NCBI RefSeq assembly: GCF_002224125.1
Contig: NZ_NCSM01000007.1
Location: 65,839 to 129,838, forward strand
DNA from: Streptomyces sp. NBS 14/10
GTDB lineage: Bacteria; Actinomycetota; Actinomycetes; Streptomycetales; Streptomycetaceae
Direction of reading: 5' to 3'
Length of the DNA stretch: 64,000 nucleotides
In this document: positions 19,501 through 27,192 of the stretch, piece by piece
How the letters are laid out: the number at the start of each line of letters is the position of its first letter
How positions within the stretch are numbered: position 1 is the first letter of the stretch
Translations under genes and position numbers: made by a program
The notes under the pieces: model-generated
Told to the model about the DNA's origin: nothing
What the model saw: only the letters and a program-made list of their open reading frames with translations
The model's database searches: none

Positions 19501-20115
19501 CTCCGCCGGACGGCCCGCGTCGCGCAGGGCACGGATCCGCAGGGCGTGCAGGGGCTCGTCGAGGGGGTGGGCGGCGCAGTCCTCGGCGAGCTGGGGCAGG
19601 GCCTGGTCGGCCCGGCCGAGGGCGAGGTCGGCCGCGATACGGCAGCGACGGGCGTCCAGCCGGCGGGCCTCGGCCCGGGCCGCCGCCGAGCCGCCACCGG
19701 GGAGGTCGGCGAGGGCCGGGCCGCGCCAGAGGGCGAGGGCGTCGTCGAGGACGGCGGCGGCCTTGGCCGGGTCGCCGTCGTCCAGGGCCCTGGCCCCCTC
19801 GTCCACGAGGCGTTCGAAGCGGTGCAGATCGACGTCGTCGCGGTCGGCGCACAGCCGGTAGCCGCCGGGGACCGAGCGCACGGCGTCCTTGCCGAGGGCC
19901 CTGCGGAGCCGGCCGACGAGGGCCTGCAGCGCGCCGTTCCCGTCGGCGGGCGGGTCGGCGTCCCAGATCTCCTCGATCAGCGCGCCGGTGGTGTGCGCCC
20001 GTCCGGGCTGCAGCGCCAGTACGGCCAGCAGCGCGCGCAGACGGGTGCCGCCGAGCGCGACGGGGGTGCCGTCGTCGCGTCGGGCCTGGGTGGTGCCGAG
20101 TATGGCGTAGCGCAC
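16543..20115 (-). CDS. AfsR-like regulator (SARP + NB-ARC + TPR)
   Basis: 1190-residue signal-transduction ATPase and activator. Residues 1-90 form an OmpR-like winged helix and about 95-240 the bacterial transcriptional activation domain (BTAD), together a SARP module. A Pro/Ala/Gly linker rich in PAVPGG-type repeats spans about 245-330. An NB-ARC ATPase follows, with P-loop GPGGAGKT at 360-367 and Walker B MLIVLDNCEH, then a long TPR-like helical C-terminus. A short PSDPSDPSDPGD repeat interrupts the ATPase-TPR junction. The GTG at 20115 is chosen because SARP homology starts at RYAILG; upstream frame has an ATG but no similarity. Relatives activate antibiotic or development genes; the target is unknown. 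Confidence 0.88.
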   Translation of the reverse strand: MRYAILGTTQARRDDGTPVALGGTRLRALLAVLALQPGRAHTTGALIEEIWDADPPADGNGALQALVGRLRRALGKDAVRSVPGGYRLCADRDDVDLHRFERLVDEGARALDDGDPAKAAAVLDDALALWRGPALADLPGGGSAAARAEARRLDARRCRIAADLALGRADQALPQLAEDCAAHPLDEPLHALRIRALRDAGRPAEALTAYEAIRVEIAERLGADPGPALRALHAELLAPAPQGPPGRAAARPPAAPMVPGAPAVPGGPAAPGAPAVPGGPAVPGAPAVSAVSPASAALTAPGAAPDPGAGGAPHRPPDARPGVRGGNLRARLTSFVGRETDLGVLRADLAGQHRLITLLGPGGAGKTRLSQEAAESVVDAWPDGVWLAELAPVDDPGTVPETVLTALGARQTVIRGTAAEGLRAATDPSTFDPLARLVEHCAPRRMLIVLDNCEHLVDAAARLAETLLTRCPGVTLLATSREPLAVPGELVRPVDPLPDPVALRLLQDRGAAARPGFRVDDDPAACAEICHRLDGLPLAIELAAARLRSLTPRQLADRLDDRFRLLTSGSRTVLPRQQTLRAVVDWSWDLLDERERTVLRRLSVFAGGCDLAAAEAVCGDPSDPSDPSDPGDPGDAGDEVERAGAVDPLDVTALLGSLVDKSLVVAAPDAAGGMRYRLLETVAEYAAERLEQAGERPAVERRHLVAYRELARTADPLLRGREQRVWLDRLETEHDNLRAALRRAVAARDEQEALCLVLSLGWFWQLRGHRGDARHWSAAAAALGPNPFAPPVASAPPLLAASTDRPPPMPPELLEEARRGVRLIGLANIEGDMRRLGSEEARRELEGIISAYRPGLPQNCRVPGFMWFYAVLLTGDFPLLREIVEEGVRSCRELGYEWETALILQLRAKILGDRVEDTAEARRAADESLEIFTRLGDVWGVAEALSGRGELLEQRGESEAAAADYRAAIGCAEQLGALSQVSLLRARLAGVMIESGVAAQVAEGERILREVVEQGQHMEAEALAYARLHLAMRCGNSGATQEARDHLEHVLAVFDQRALDLFHGLVEGLLGWLDLLEGRPEDALLTLRGALAKGSDPLARMIAPQMQIVNVLVGARALAALGDAAHAETAARLVGAYDALRPTGYLVPTMEVTNRERTVAAARDRLGEAAYERAYAEGGGLSLEEATALV
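18211..18255. repeat. 5 x 9-bp coding microsatellite in the AfsR-like gene
   Basis: Five tandem units of GTCGCTCGG or GTCGCCCGG encode the alternating Pro-Ser/Gly-Asp tripeptides of the AfsR-like protein. The in-frame 9-bp period means copy number can change without a frameshift. Confidence 0.7.
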
Positions 20116-20296
20116 CGACCTATTGTCATGCACGGCGGCGGCTGGTCCGCTCAGCTGTTCGCCCCCTTTGACGACAGGCTCTAGCATCTGCCCCCGGAAC
20201 TCAGCGCACCTCGATCGACGTTTCCCGGTCACCGCACCGTGCACCGCGCACCGCGCCCCGACCGCACAGCCCCGCCCCCACGGAGAGACTTCACGC

Positions 20297-21079
20297 ATGG
20301 CCACCGCAGTCAGCCGCCGCAATCGGCGGATCAGTCCCGTGTTCCTCGGCTTGGCCGCGATCATGGGCGTGTCCGGATGGGCGGTGTGGACGGACTTCTC
20401 GGCGAGCCCCGGCTTCGCCGTCTTCCTCTTCGTGGTTTCCGGCTGGATCGTGTCGCTGTGCCTGCACGAGTACGCCCATGCGCGCACCGCGCTGCACGGC
20501 GGTGACATCTCGATCGGCGCCAAGGGCTATCTGACCCTCAACCCGCTGAAGTACACGCATGTGGCGCTGAGCATCGTGCTACCCGTGATCTTCGTGATCA
20601 TGGGCGGCATCGGGCTCCCCGGAGGGGCGGTGTTCATCGAGCGGCACCGCATCCGCGGCCGCTGGAAGCACAGCCTGATCTCGGCCGCCGGGCCGCTGAC
20701 GAATGTCGCGTTCGCCATCGTGCTGACCGCGCCGTTCTGGCTCGGCGTGGACGGTGTGCCCGAGGTGTTCCGCTACGCGCTCGCGTTCCTGGCGATGCTC
20801 CAGGTCACCGCGGCGATCTTGAACTTTCTCCCGGTCCCGGGGCTCGACGGGTACGGGGTGATCGAGCCGTGGCTGTCGTACCGGGTACGGCGGCAGGTGG
20901 AGCCGTACGCTCCGTTCGGCCTGATCGCGGTGTTCGGTGTGCTGTGGATACCGGAGGTCAACACGGTCTTCTTCGACGCCATCGACGCGGTGATGCGGGC
21001 GCTGGGCATCTCGGATTGGGAGACGTACTGGGGTCAGCAGTTCTTCCGCTTCTGGAAGGGCGAGCCCCAGCTGTACTAG
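20297..21079 (+). CDS. Site-2-protease-type membrane metalloprotease (M50 family)
   Basis: 260 residues with about six hydrophobic helices. The zinc motif HEYAH (57-61) sits in a membrane helix, and NFLPVPGLDG (176-185) supplies the third ligand Asp184, exactly the M50 pattern. No PDZ or CBS domain is present, so it is the minimal form. GGAGA precedes the ATG at 20297. Relatives cut membrane-bound anti-sigma factors or other membrane proteins; no candidate substrate is adjacent. It diverges from the AfsR-like gene over a 181-bp gap. Confidence 0.88.
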   Translation: MATAVSRRNRRISPVFLGLAAIMGVSGWAVWTDFSASPGFAVFLFVVSGWIVSLCLHEYAHARTALHGGDISIGAKGYLTLNPLKYTHVALSIVLPVIFVIMGGIGLPGGAVFIERHRIRGRWKHSLISAAGPLTNVAFAIVLTAPFWLGVDGVPEVFRYALAFLAMLQVTAAILNFLPVPGLDGYGVIEPWLSYRVRRQVEPYAPFGLIAVFGVLWIPEVNTVFFDAIDAVMRALGISDWETYWGQQFFRFWKGEPQLY

Positions 21080-21094
21080 CCCGATAGCCCCGGC

Positions 21095-21295
21095 TCAGCC
21101 CGCCGTGACCTCGGCCTCGGCGACGGCGGCCCGGTCCATCTTGGCCTTGCGCAGGTAGTACCAGGCCATATTGGAGGAGAGGCCCGCGAGCAGGATCCAC
21201 ACGACGCCGATCCAGCTGCCCCGCGCGAAGGACACGACCGCCGCGACGACGGCGAGAACGCAGACGGTGAGGGCGTAGAGGGCCAGTCGGGGCAT
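21095..21295 (-). CDS. Small two-helix membrane protein
   Basis: 66 residues with two hydrophobic segments (about 4-22 and 26-46) and a charged C-terminal tail. AGGAG precedes the ATG. It converges on the M50 gene with only 15 bp between stops and lies downstream of npdG in the same direction. I do not recognise a family; a structural or accessory membrane role is possible. Confidence 0.65.
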   Translation of the reverse strand: MPRLALYALTVCVLAVVAAVVSFARGSWIGVVWILLAGLSSNMAWYYLRKAKMDRAAVAEAEVTAG

Positions 21296-21372
21296 GGGGT
21301 CGGCTCCTGTCCGGGGGTGTGTCAGTCCCGGACATTGTCCCCCATGCCCCGAACCCGCGGTCCGTGGCCCGG

Positions 21373-22095
21373 TCAGACGTCGGTGATCCGCAGGCCCGCG
21401 TGCGCCTTGTAGCGGCGGTTCGTCGAGATCAGGTTGGCGACCAGCGACTCGACCTGGTGGGCGTTGCGCAGCCGCCCCGCGAATACGCCCCGCATCCCGG
21501 GGATCCGGCCCGCCAGCGCCTGCACCAGGTCCGTATCGGCGCGGCTCTCGCCCAGCACCATCACATCCGTGTCGATCCGCTCGACCTCGGGGTCCTGCAG
21601 CAGCACCGCCGACAGATGGTGGAAGGCGGCCGTCACCCGCGAGTCGGGCAGCAGGGCCGCGGCCTGCTCGGCGGCGCTGCCCTCCTCGGGCTTGAGCGCG
21701 TAGGCGCCCTTCTTGTCGAAGCCGAGCGGGTTCACACAGTCGACGACGAGCTTGCCGCGCAGCTCCTCGCGCAGCGCCTCCAGGAGCTTGCCGTGGCCCT
21801 CCCACGGCACCGCGATGATCACGACATCGCTGCGCCGCGCGCATTCGGCGTTCTCCGCGCCCTCGATGCCGTACTCCGCGCCGCCCAGCTCCTCGGCCGC
21901 GGTGTGCGCCCGCTCCGCGGCCCGGGAGCCGATGATCACCTTCTGGCCCACCCGGGCCAGCCGGTACGCCAGCCCGCGCCCCTGGTCGCCGGTGCCGCCG
22001 AGCACCCCGACGACCAGGTCGGACACATCGGGCAGGTCCCAGGGGTCCTTGGCGGGGGCCTTCTTCGCAGGAGTCGCGTCATCAGCAGTAGTCAT
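21373..22095 (-). CDS. npdG: F420-dependent NADP oxidoreductase
   Basis: 240-residue enzyme that transfers hydride between coenzyme F420 and NADP, supplying reduced F420 in actinomycetes. The NADP-binding Rossmann segment is VVGVLGGTGDQGRGLAYRLA, followed by VIIGSR; later segments VVIIAVPW, VDCVNPLGF and AFHHLSA fit the family. The first 25 residues are a polar extension. The ribosome site is weak. It starts 42 bp after the sugar-permease gene in the same direction and may be transcribed with that operon, though function gives no reason for it. Confidence 0.85.
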   Translation of the reverse strand: MTTADDATPAKKAPAKDPWDLPDVSDLVVGVLGGTGDQGRGLAYRLARVGQKVIIGSRAAERAHTAAEELGGAEYGIEGAENAECARRSDVVIIAVPWEGHGKLLEALREELRGKLVVDCVNPLGFDKKGAYALKPEEGSAAEQAAALLPDSRVTAAFHHLSAVLLQDPEVERIDTDVMVLGESRADTDLVQALAGRIPGMRGVFAGRLRNAHQVESLVANLISTNRRYKAHAGLRITDV

Positions 22096-22137
22096 GACAG
22101 CGATACTGACACGCCCGATGACGCGGACACGCCCCGG

Positions 22138-23088
22138 TCACGCCTTGACGCTTCCCTCCGTCAGCCCGGTGCGCCAGTACCGCTGCAGAACCCCCATCAG
22201 CACCATCAGCGGCAGTACGGACAGGAAGGCGCCGCCGACCGTGTACTGGTAGAGCTCGGGCTGCCGGTCCGCGTACCCCTGCCAGGAGGTGAGCCCCAGC
22301 TGGATCGGGTACAGATCGGAGTCCGAAAGCATCACCAGCGGCAGGAAGAAGTTGTTCCAGATATGCACGAACTGGAACAGGAACACGGTCACCAGCGCCG
22401 GGGTCATCAGCCGCAGCCCCAGCGTGGAGAAGATCCGCGCCTCGCCCGCGCCATCGATCCGCGCCGCCTCCAGCAGTGAGTCGGGCACGGCGGCGGCCGC
22501 GTAGATCCGGCACAGATAGACCCCGAAGGGGCTGACCACGCTGGGCAGCAGCACCGCGGCATAGGTGTTGGCGAGCCCCATCTCGCTGAAGAGGAGATAC
22601 AGCGGGAGGGCCAGCGCGGTGCCCGGGATGAGCACCCCGGCGAGGATGACGTTGAAGATGCCCTCCCGCCCGGGGAAGGGGAACTTGGCCAGGGCGTAGC
22701 CGGCGGCGGCCGACAGGAGGGTGGCGGCGAGCGCGCCGACGCCCGCGTACATCAGGCTGTTGGCGAACCAGCGGACGTAGATGCCGTCGTCGTAGGTCAG
22801 CACCCGGTGCAGATAGTCGATGGGGTGCGGATCGTGGAACCAGAAGCCGAACGTGCCGAAGAGGTCGCTGCTGGACTTGGTCGACGACACCACGAGCCAG
22901 TAGACCGGCACCAGGAAGTAGACGGCCGCGACGGCGAGCAGCGAGAGGGTGATGATGCGGTAGCGCAGCGGCGGCTGCCGGCCGTCCCGGCGGCGGCCGG
23001 GGCGGCGCGACTCGCTCGCCCCGGTGCCCGGCGCCGGGGTGCCGTCGGATCCGTCCGCCGGGATCTGCTGGGTGACCTCGGTGCTCAC
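22138..23088 (-). CDS. Sugar ABC transporter permease (MalG type)
   Basis: 316 residues: a 40-residue polar N-terminus, then six helices with the binding-protein-dependent transport signature EAARIDGAGEARIFSTLGL in the cytoplasmic loop that touches the ATPase. The GTG start overlaps the previous gene's stop (GTGA). It pairs with the MalF-type permease as the membrane channel of a carbohydrate importer. No ATPase gene is in the operon; Streptomyces carbohydrate importers commonly share MsiK encoded elsewhere. Confidence 0.92.
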   Translation of the reverse strand: MSTEVTQQIPADGSDGTPAPGTGASESRRPGRRRDGRQPPLRYRIITLSLLAVAAVYFLVPVYWLVVSSTKSSSDLFGTFGFWFHDPHPIDYLHRVLTYDDGIYVRWFANSLMYAGVGALAATLLSAAAGYALAKFPFPGREGIFNVILAGVLIPGTALALPLYLLFSEMGLANTYAAVLLPSVVSPFGVYLCRIYAAAAVPDSLLEAARIDGAGEARIFSTLGLRLMTPALVTVFLFQFVHIWNNFFLPLVMLSDSDLYPIQLGLTSWQGYADRQPELYQYTVGGAFLSVLPLMVLMGVLQRYWRTGLTEGSVKA

Positions 23089-24053
23089 CTGCTCGTCCCG
23101 CCCTTCTTCCCCTTGGACCCTTTGGGCCCCTTGGGCCCTGTGGCCCCTTTGGGCTCTCGCTGTCCCACGAGCCTGAGGAAGCTGAAGGACAGTACGCAGG
23201 CGACGAGTGCGAGCAGCACCGCCTCGGCCGCCGCGATGTGCTGGTTGTTGCTGGTGAACGCCTCGTTGTAGGCGGCCAGATTGGGTGTGTAGCCGGAGTC
23301 GATGGAGTTGCTGAGCGGTTTGAGCACCTTGGGTTCGGCGAACAGCTGGAGGGTGCCGATGATGCTGAAGACGGTGGTCAGCACGAGCGCGGGCCGGATC
23401 AGCGGCAGCTTGATGTGCCAGGCGATCTGCCAGACCCTGGCCCCGTCGATCCGCGCCGCCTCGTACAGCTCACCGGGCACGGACTTCAGCTGGGCGATCA
23501 GCACCAGCATGTTGTAGCCGGTGAACTGCCAGGTCACGATGTTGGCGATGGACCACAGCACGGTGCCGCGGGACAGGAAGTCCACGTCCCAGCCCGCGGA
23601 GTGGGCCATCTCCACCAGGGGGCTGATGCCCGGTACGTAGAGGAAGCCCCACAGGATCGAGGCGATGACGCCGGGCACCCCGTACGGTAGGAAGAAGGCC
23701 GTCCGGAAGAAGCCCACCCAGCGGGCGGAGGCCGCCTCCAGCAGCAGCGCGAGCCCGGTGGCCAGCACGATCATCACCGGGATCTGGACGGCGCCGAACA
23801 GCAGCACCCGCCCGAATCCGGCGGTGAAGCGGTCGTCCTCCAGTGCGTGCGTGTAGTTGGAGAGGCCCGCCCAGACTTCGTTGGTCTCGCCGCCGAGGCC
23901 GAGCGTGCCGGTGCGCTCGACCTTCAGCAGACTCTCGTGCAGGGCATAGCCGATGGGCGCGATGAAGCACAGCAGGAACAGCGCGAGGAAGGGCAGCAGA
24001 AACCCGGCCGCTGCCCGTGCGCTGCGGGCCTCCGTGTGGGTGGGGCGTCTCAC
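23085..24053 (-). CDS. Sugar ABC transporter permease (MalF type)
   Basis: 322 residues, six helices, with the permease signature EAARIDGARVWQIAWHIKL. The C-terminus has a Lys/Gly/Pro tail (KGPKGSKGKKGG) that looks like slippage-grown sequence. The GTG start at 24053 overlaps the stop of the binding-protein gene (GTGA) and its own stop overlaps the MalG-type gene, so all three are translationally coupled. Confidence 0.92.
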   Translation of the reverse strand: MRRPTHTEARSARAAAGFLLPFLALFLLCFIAPIGYALHESLLKVERTGTLGLGGETNEVWAGLSNYTHALEDDRFTAGFGRVLLFGAVQIPVMIVLATGLALLLEAASARWVGFFRTAFFLPYGVPGVIASILWGFLYVPGISPLVEMAHSAGWDVDFLSRGTVLWSIANIVTWQFTGYNMLVLIAQLKSVPGELYEAARIDGARVWQIAWHIKLPLIRPALVLTTVFSIIGTLQLFAEPKVLKPLSNSIDSGYTPNLAAYNEAFTSNNQHIAAAEAVLLALVACVLSFSFLRLVGQREPKGATGPKGPKGSKGKKGGTSR

Positions 24054-25405
24054 CCGGCCTTCACCTGCAGTCCCTTTTCCTTCAGATCGGTGATCGTCTC
24101 GCTCTGCACCTTCTTCAGTACGGACCGGAAGGAGCCGCCGTCGCCCAGGGCCGCGGTGAAGGCGTCGCCGAGCCGCTGGTAGAGGGTGTCGGTGGCCGGG
24201 CCCCAGCGCCAGCTGGTGTCCACGCCCTTGCTCGCGGCGTCGAACACCTTGCTGTACTCCTGGCCGCCCATGAAGTCCTTGTGCACATCCAGCTGGGAGG
24301 TGGTGTAGCCCTGTTTGGCGGCGGGGGTGCCATAGCCGTTGTCGATAAGGAGCTTGATCGACTCTGGGTCGGTGTTGAGCCAGATCGCGAACTTGAGCGC
24401 GTCCTGGGGGTACTTGCTCTTGGCGAAGACCGCGGTGGTGGAGCCGCCCCAGTTGGCGAAGGCCCCGTCGCCCTTCTTCCACTGCGGCATGGGCACGACC
24501 CGCCACTTTCCGCTGGTCTTCGGGGCGTTGCCGACCAGCAGCGCATCGCCCCAGCTGGCGCCGAGCCAGGAGGCCATCGCACCGGTCTGGACGTCCTTGT
24601 ACCAGGCGTTCTGCCGGTCCGGGATGGTCTTGATCAGCTTCTGCTTGACCAGCGCCTCCCAGTAGTCGGCGACCTTACGGGTCGGCTCGTCGTCGATGCT
24701 CACCAGCCAGGTGTCGCCCTCGGAGCCGAACCAGCGCGCCCCGGCCTGCCAGGCCAGGCCCGCGAAGCGGTTGCCGTTGGTCGCCGAGAAGGTCTCGATC
24801 CAGGCGCCCTTCTTACGGATCGCCTTGGCCGCCGCCTCGTACTCGTCCCAGGTGGTGGGCGGCTCGATGTCCCACTTGTCGAACAGGTCCTGACGGATGA
24901 ACAGGCCCATCGGCCCTGACGCCTGCGGCACGGCGTAGACGGCCTTGCCGAACACCGACTGCTGCCACTGCCAGCCGACGAACTGGTCCTTGTACTTGTC
25001 GACCCCGTACTTGGTGAGGTCCAGCAGACCGTTGTCGATGAGGAAGCTGGGCACGACCGGGTACTCGATCTGGCCGAGGTCCGGCGGGTTGCCCGCCTTG
25101 ATCGCGGCGTGCATCTTCGCGTATTGGGCGCCGTCCACGGCCGAGACCTTCTCGACCTCGACCTGCACCTCGGGGTTCTTGCTGTTCCACAGGTCGACGG
25201 GCTTGTCGATGCCCGGCACCCAGGACCAGAAGGTCAGCGAGATCTTCTCGCCCTTCTTACGGCCCTTGGGCTCGTCGTCCCCGTCGTCCGAGCCACAGCC
25301 CGCGAGGGCGAAGCCGGCCGCCACGGCGGCCGCGCCGCCCAGGACGGCGCGCCGCCCGGGGGCCTGGAGGGGACCGTGAGAACTGTGGTGGTGCGTCTTG
25401 CTCAT
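24050..25405 (-). CDS. Extracellular solute-binding lipoprotein of the sugar ABC transporter
   Basis: 451 residues. The signal has both a twin arginine (RRAVLGG) and a lipobox (LAGC), so it is a Tat-exported lipoprotein as often seen in Streptomyces. The rest is a family-1 (MalE-like) binding protein, with LTFWSWVPG at the start of the fold. The ATG overlaps the sialidase gene's stop (ATGA). Its position right behind a sialidase suggests that the ligand is a sialic acid or sialoglycan, which is inference from context only. Confidence 0.9.
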   Translation of the reverse strand: MSKTHHHSSHGPLQAPGRRAVLGGAAAVAAGFALAGCGSDDGDDEPKGRKKGEKISLTFWSWVPGIDKPVDLWNSKNPEVQVEVEKVSAVDGAQYAKMHAAIKAGNPPDLGQIEYPVVPSFLIDNGLLDLTKYGVDKYKDQFVGWQWQQSVFGKAVYAVPQASGPMGLFIRQDLFDKWDIEPPTTWDEYEAAAKAIRKKGAWIETFSATNGNRFAGLAWQAGARWFGSEGDTWLVSIDDEPTRKVADYWEALVKQKLIKTIPDRQNAWYKDVQTGAMASWLGASWGDALLVGNAPKTSGKWRVVPMPQWKKGDGAFANWGGSTTAVFAKSKYPQDALKFAIWLNTDPESIKLLIDNGYGTPAAKQGYTTSQLDVHKDFMGGQEYSKVFDAASKGVDTSWRWGPATDTLYQRLGDAFTAALGDGGSFRSVLKKVQSETITDLKEKGLQVKAG

Positions 25406-26541
25406 ACCAGCTCCTTCACCGGAATGCGCCGGAAGGTGATCGTCGAGTAGGCGCTGAAGTCGCCGGTCTCGTACAGCAGTCCGACGGTCGCGTCATCGAT
25501 CCTGGCCAGATCGGAGTAGGCGGCCGGCAGCCCGTCGACAGTGTGCGCGGGCCGCCAGGTGACCCCGCCGTCGCGGCTGGCCCGCACGGTCATCAGGGCC
25601 CGGTAGCCGGGGTCGGCGGGCCCGGAGAACAGCAGCACGCCCGGGCCCCCGGGGTCGCTCGGACCATCAGGAAGGTCCAGGTGCAGCACGCTGCCCTCGA
25701 CGACCGGCGCGACCAGCCCGGCCTGTGGCCTGAAGGGCTTGTCGAGGGTCGCGCCGCCGTCGGACGAGTAGGCGTCGGCCCGGTTGCCGGGCGCGTTCGC
25801 GTCGCTGCGGGTGTTGAAGTAGATGCGGCCGTCGGGGAGTTCGGCCGCGGTGGTCTCATTCGCGTTGATGTATCCGTCGGGGTTGTCCTCGACGTATCCG
25901 ATCCGCCAGGTGGCGCCGTCGTCGTCGCTGAGCAGATCGTGTCCGCCGTCGTACTTCCCCTCGGCCCCGGTGTCCCCGGCGACGGTCGGCGGCGTCGAGT
26001 GGTTGCCGGGGACGACGATCCGGCCCGGCCAGGAGCCGTGGCGTAACCGCAGGGCGTGGCCGGGCGTGGTGGCGTACCAGCGCCACTCCGGCCGCTTCGC
26101 CTCGCCGGTGATCTCCCGGGCCACGCTCCAGCTCGCCCCGTCGTCGTCGCTGTGCGTCACCCACACCCGCCGCCCGTCGGCCGCGGACACCTCGCCGAGC
26201 CGGATCAGGGTCTCGGTGGCGGAGGCGGCGCTGGTCACATGGACCAGGACGACCCGGCCGCCGGCGGTGACCACGGGCGCCGGATTCCCGGCCGTGCCGT
26301 CGCCGTTCCGGGCGACGACCTGTAAGGGCCCCCAGGTCCGGCCGCCGTCGGCCGAACGCTTGAGGACGAGGTCGATGTCGCCGTGGTCGGCGGAGGACCC
26401 CACCCGCCCCTCGGCGAAGGCCAGGAGCGTCCCGGCGGCCGTCGCCACCACCGCCGGAATGCGGTAGCTCGCATACCCGTCGGCCCCTGCCCGGAACGGC
26501 ACGGAGACCTCGTACGCGCGCGCTGCCACACCGCTTGCCAT
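25402..26541 (-). CDS. Exo-alpha-sialidase (GH33-like), no signal peptide
   Basis: 379-residue six-bladed sialidase. It has YRIP at 26-29 (Arg27 is the first carboxylate-binding arginine) and Asp boxes at 63-70, 131-138, 205-212, 259-266 (degenerate, Leu for Trp) and 322-329. Candidate catalytic residues are Asp52 or Asp55, Glu234, Arg245, Arg313, Tyr342 and Glu358. It hydrolyses terminal sialic acids. No signal peptide, carbohydrate module or anchor is present although the reading frame starts with a good ribosome site (GGAAGGGGGG), so the enzyme should be cytoplasmic and would act on imported sialosides. First gene of the four-gene operon, under the promoter and operator at 26770-26828. Confidence 0.9.
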   Translation of the reverse strand: MASGVAARAYEVSVPFRAGADGYASYRIPAVVATAAGTLLAFAEGRVGSSADHGDIDLVLKRSADGGRTWGPLQVVARNGDGTAGNPAPVVTAGGRVVLVHVTSAASATETLIRLGEVSAADGRRVWVTHSDDDGASWSVAREITGEAKRPEWRWYATTPGHALRLRHGSWPGRIVVPGNHSTPPTVAGDTGAEGKYDGGHDLLSDDDGATWRIGYVEDNPDGYINANETTAAELPDGRIYFNTRSDANAPGNRADAYSSDGGATLDKPFRPQAGLVAPVVEGSVLHLDLPDGPSDPGGPGVLLFSGPADPGYRALMTVRASRDGGVTWRPAHTVDGLPAAYSDLARIDDATVGLLYETGDFSAYSTITFRRIPVKELV

Positions 26542-26553
26542 CCGCCCCCCCTT

Positions 26554-26630
26554 CCCGCTCAGTCCCGGGGCGCTTCTACGCGCGGGCTTCCCTCGTCACT
26601 GCTCGCTCCTCCGTCGCCGCGCGGCTCCTC
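26554..26630. repeat. 77-bp direct repeat, copy 1 (leader of sialidase operon)
   Basis: This copy ends 12 bp upstream of the sialidase ATG and matches the second copy at 26672-26748 at 74 of 77 positions. It contains the self-complementary CCGCGCGG and other GC palindromes. Similar sequence is, to my recollection, dispersed between genes in many Streptomyces. Confidence 0.75.
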
Positions 26631-26671
26631 AGTCCAGCCCGCACAGCGCCCCGAGACACGCGCACCCTCCC

Positions 26672-26748
26672 CCCGCTCAGTCCCGACGCGCTTCCACGCG
26701 CGGGCTTCCCTCGTCACTGCTCGCTCCTCCGTCGCCGCGCGGCTCCTC
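26672..26748. repeat. 77-bp direct repeat, copy 2
   Basis: Second copy, 41 bp from the first. Both would lie in the roughly 250-nt untranslated leader of the sialidase operon mRNA. Together with the promoter and operator they account for most of the 26542-26940 gap. Confidence 0.75.
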
Positions 26749-26769
26749 TGAGTGCCGCCGCCAAAATGA

Positions 26770-26797
26770 CCGGACGTAGGACGTCCCTTGTGTCCGG
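26770..26797. promoter_or_regulatory. Candidate operator at the sialidase operon start site
   Basis: CCGGAC and GTCCGG form perfect 6-bp arms 16 bp apart, with a central GGACGTCC palindrome. The element lies directly downstream of the -10 box, where a repressor (for example GntR or ROK type) would stop transcription. Confidence 0.5.
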
Positions 26798-26799
26798 CG

Positions 26800-26828
26800 A
26801 CCTTAGGGTTCGCCTCACAGAGCGTCAA
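26800..26828 (-). promoter_or_regulatory. Promoter of the sialidase/ABC operon
   Basis: On the minus strand TTGACG (26828-26823) and TAAGGT (26805-26800) are 17 bp apart, a good vegetative-type promoter. Transcription would start near 26793, inside the operator. Confidence 0.6.
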
Positions 26829-26928
26829 GGGACGGCACATGAACACTTAGCGGCGGATCCATCGAAGGATGCAGGGAGCCGCCACCGATCTCGTCCGCCG
26901 GGCGGAGGTTCCGTCAGCCGACCGCCCA

Positions 26929-26934
26929 TAGCGT
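26929..26934 (+). promoter_or_regulatory. Candidate leaderless -10 box
   Basis: TAGCGT lies 6 bp before the ATG at 26941 with no ribosome site between. Confidence 0.45.
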
Positions 26935-26940
26935 CGCGTT

Positions 26941-27138
26941 ATGACCAACGCTCTCAAGCAGCTCCTGGAAGGAAGCGCCACTCTCACCGTCGGGCTGGCG
27001 CTGTGGCTGTTCGCCGGGGACGTCGAACTCCACGTCATAACCCTCACCAAGGTCGGGTTCGTGATGATGTGCTGGGGCGGCGCCCAGCTGCTCTACGGTT
27101 CGTACCTGAGCCTGGCCGGACAACGCTCAAAGGGGTGA
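26941..27138 (+). CDS. Small two-helix membrane protein
   Basis: 65 residues with hydrophobic segments at about 12-26 and 32-56, separated by GDVELHV. I recall similar short proteins as a conserved Streptomyces family of unknown function (possibly DUF5708). The ATG has no Shine-Dalgarno sequence but a TAGCGT box 6 bp upstream suggests a leaderless mRNA. It is divergent from the sialidase operon and 54 bp ahead of the next gene in the same direction. Confidence 0.65.
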   Translation: MTNALKQLLEGSATLTVGLALWLFAGDVELHVITLTKVGFVMMCWGGAQLLYGSYLSLAGQRSKG

Positions 27139-27192
27139 GACCGGCCCGAATCGCCCCCGCCGCCCCGCGCGGCCCGGCAGGATCCCGGTGCC

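Noticed and set aside
26559..26846. 95-codon minus-strand frame over the sialidase leader
   Set aside because: It is created by the 77-bp repeats, has no domain and covers the promoter; treated as leader DNA.
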